From Peribacillus simplex NBRC 15720 = DSM 1321 (GTDB lineage Bacteria; Bacillota; Bacilli; Bacillales; DSM-1321): a DNA stretch of 64,000 bases. The stretch covers positions 5,226,001-5,290,000 of the forward strand of contig NZ_CP017704.1 in NCBI RefSeq assembly GCF_002243645.1, read 5' to 3'. This document shows positions 62,805 through 64,000 of this stretch, piece after piece. Position numbers and translations under genes: made by a program. A model generated the notes under the pieces. That model was not told the DNA's origin, searched no databases, and saw nothing but the letters and a program-made list of their open reading frames with translations. Position 1 is the stretch's first letter, and each line of letters begins with the position of its first letter.

Positions 62805-62927
62805 ATGCTGAAGAAACAGGTAATGCGCGAAAAAAGTCATGGTGACAGCGTTATTTCAACATCGGAGCCTAGCCAGTGGGCCAGTTTCTTTGTACTTCAA
62901 TGGCATATTTTGTGAGGAAAGTGAAAA

Positions 62928-64000
62928 ATGAATTCGACAGTTAATTATATAAAAGAATGGCAGCAGGCACTTCAACTTGAAATCCTGCATTTGAAAAAAT
63001 ATGGCAGCACAAAATACCTGGTTTCGAACGGCCATCTGCTTACAGATGACGGTTCTTTCAACTATTATTTTGAAACAGGTTCATCGATAAAAATCCCTGT
63101 CGGTTCCCTCGTTCGACTGGAATGGGGAGGGATTAAACAGGATGGAAGGATTCTCTCATCGGAAGGGAAAAGTATAATCATTGTATTTGATCGCTCGTTA
63201 GGCGATATGATCGGTGAAGCCTTTTTATACCATGACCCCTGGGAATTGCTTGAACAATTGATTATCCGCTTGGATGAAATCAAAAGAAGTAAAAGGAAAA
63301 GGCTTCGGATCAAGCGCCTGATGGATCCGTCCATGCCTCAAAAACATCCTTTAAATGAAAAACAAAGCAGTGTAAAAGAATTATATGCCCGCTCGAAGTT
63401 CAATCCTGTCACTTTTGTTTGGGGACCCCCGGGAACAGGAAAAACCTATACATTGGCACGTACAGTAGCCAATCATTATTTACAAGATAAAAAAGTTCTG
63501 GTTTTGTCCCATAGCAATCAGGCTGTTGATGTTTTGATGGCTGAAATTTCGGCATTCATTAAAAAGAAAGATCGTTTCAAAGAAGGCGATGTGCTTCGCT
63601 ATGGATCTCAAATCGGTGAATCACTAGCCATCCACGATGATATTGTTACGGGGCAATTACTAGGTAAACATGAACCGACATTATTTAAAGAAAAAGAAGA
63701 GCTTGGCGAAGAGAAACGGCTATTAAAACATGACTTGGCAGGGTCCTTCAGTAAAAGGGATACAGATCAATTAATCGAGATAGAGAAAAAACTGGCCAAA
63801 GTCTTGGAGAAAATCCGCCAAAAAGAGATTCAATTCGTAAAAGAGGCAAAGGTCATCGGGACGACCTTGGCTAAAGCCGCAAATGATGAAACGGTTTATC
63901 AAAAGGAGTATGATCTGGTTATTTTGGACGAAGCGAGTATGGCTTACGTACCTCAGGTGGCTTTTGCTGCAGCGTTATCAAAGCATATTATCGTTTGTGG
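62928..64000 (+). CDS. Superfamily 1 DNA/RNA helicase (Upf1/RecD2-like), 3' end outside window
   Basis: The frame is open to the right edge (357 codons visible). N-terminal region of about 155 residues with IKEWQQALQLEIL; then Walker A VWGPPGTGKTYTLA near 167, SHSNQAVDVLM (motif Ia), an inserted charged coiled region (KEKEELGEEKRLLKHDLAG...), and Walker B LVILDEASMAYVPQVAFA near 330. Matches AAA_11/AAA_12-type SF1B helicases. ATG follows GTGAGGAAAGTG. Role in RNA or DNA metabolism unassigned. Confidence 0.85.
   Translation, partial: MNSTVNYIKEWQQALQLEILHLKKYGSTKYLVSNGHLLTDDGSFNYYFETGSSIKIPVGSLVRLEWGGIKQDGRILSSEGKSIIIVFDRSLGDMIGEAFLYHDPWELLEQLIIRLDEIKRSKRKRLRIKRLMDPSMPQKHPLNEKQSSVKELYARSKFNPVTFVWGPPGTGKTYTLARTVANHYLQDKKVLVLSHSNQAVDVLMAEISAFIKKKDRFKEGDVLRYGSQIGESLAIHDDIVTGQLLGKHEPTLFKEKEELGEEKRLLKHDLAGSFSKRDTDQLIEIEKKLAKVLEKIRQKEIQFVKEAKVIGTTLAKAANDETVYQKEYDLVILDEASMAYVPQVAFAAALSKHIIVC

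Overview
The window reads as the chromosome of a low-GC, endospore-forming Bacillaceae. Several things support this: an alpha/beta-type small acid-soluble spore protein, an orphan sporulation-type histidine kinase, strong AAGGAGG-type ribosome binding sites with frequent GTG and TTG starts, a dense set of intrinsic terminators, and many genes whose closest remembered relatives are from Bacillus subtilis (yhgE, yueI, yueF, cspC, guaD, ade). My impression is the Peribacillus simplex/frigoritolerans neighbourhood, but that is inference from memory. Most of the window is ordinary metabolic and transport chromosome. I see no rRNA, tRNA, CRISPR or prophage.

Layout. 0-6 kb: a TerC-family membrane protein (cut at the left edge), an aldehyde dehydrogenase divergent from a sigma-54 activator with a complete -24/-12 promoter and three tandem 17-bp palindromes between them, then an orphan histidine kinase. 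6-16 kb: GabP-like permease, an unidentified Lys/Thr-linker protein, a CDF metal transporter, HAD phosphatase, nitronate monooxygenase-like protein, and YhgE with its own promoter and operator. 16-21 kb: exonuclease, a broken PlcR/RRNPP-type regulator (homopolymer frameshift), LysM-CAP secreted protein, a broken FAD oxidoreductase (one TGA codon), acetyltransferase, YdcZ-type membrane protein. 22-29 kb: oppABCDF, a crotonase, CspC. 29-41 kb: 2-hydroxyacid dehydrogenase, acetyltransferase, a beta-alanine/malonate-semialdehyde pair (mmsA plus omega-aminotransferase), NUDIX CoA pyrophosphatase, an endonuclease I-type protein without signal peptide, lactonase, the guaD-ade purine deaminase operon, AEC transporter. 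41-45 kb: glutamine-type ABC transporter. 45-53 kb: small proteins (DUF4190, HicB-like, a deoxyribosyltransferase-like protein, a 33-residue membrane peptide), L,D-transpeptidase, YueI, YueF-type transporter, OFA-type MFS transporter, ilvE. 53.8-55.5 kb: an IS1182-family insertion sequence. 55.5-64 kb: GAF-LuxR regulator divergent from an R2lox-type oxidase and iron alcohol dehydrogenase, SASP, YqcI/YcgG protein, azoreductase, PepF, and a helicase cut at the right edge.

The most striking thing is a family of mobile elements that sits in intrinsic terminators. The full IS1182-type element is flanked by two identical 23-bp copies of the whole ilvE terminator hairpin. Two short non-coding relatives (about 270-290 bp) are flanked by duplicated hairpins of the gln operon and yueI terminators, and a decayed fourth copy abuts another terminator. 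All four share a GC-rich core and the end sequence TTTGTCTACAGTCTG. Other points of interest are the sigma-54/UAS control region, the two recently broken genes, the R2lox locus, and several unexplained operator-like repeats.
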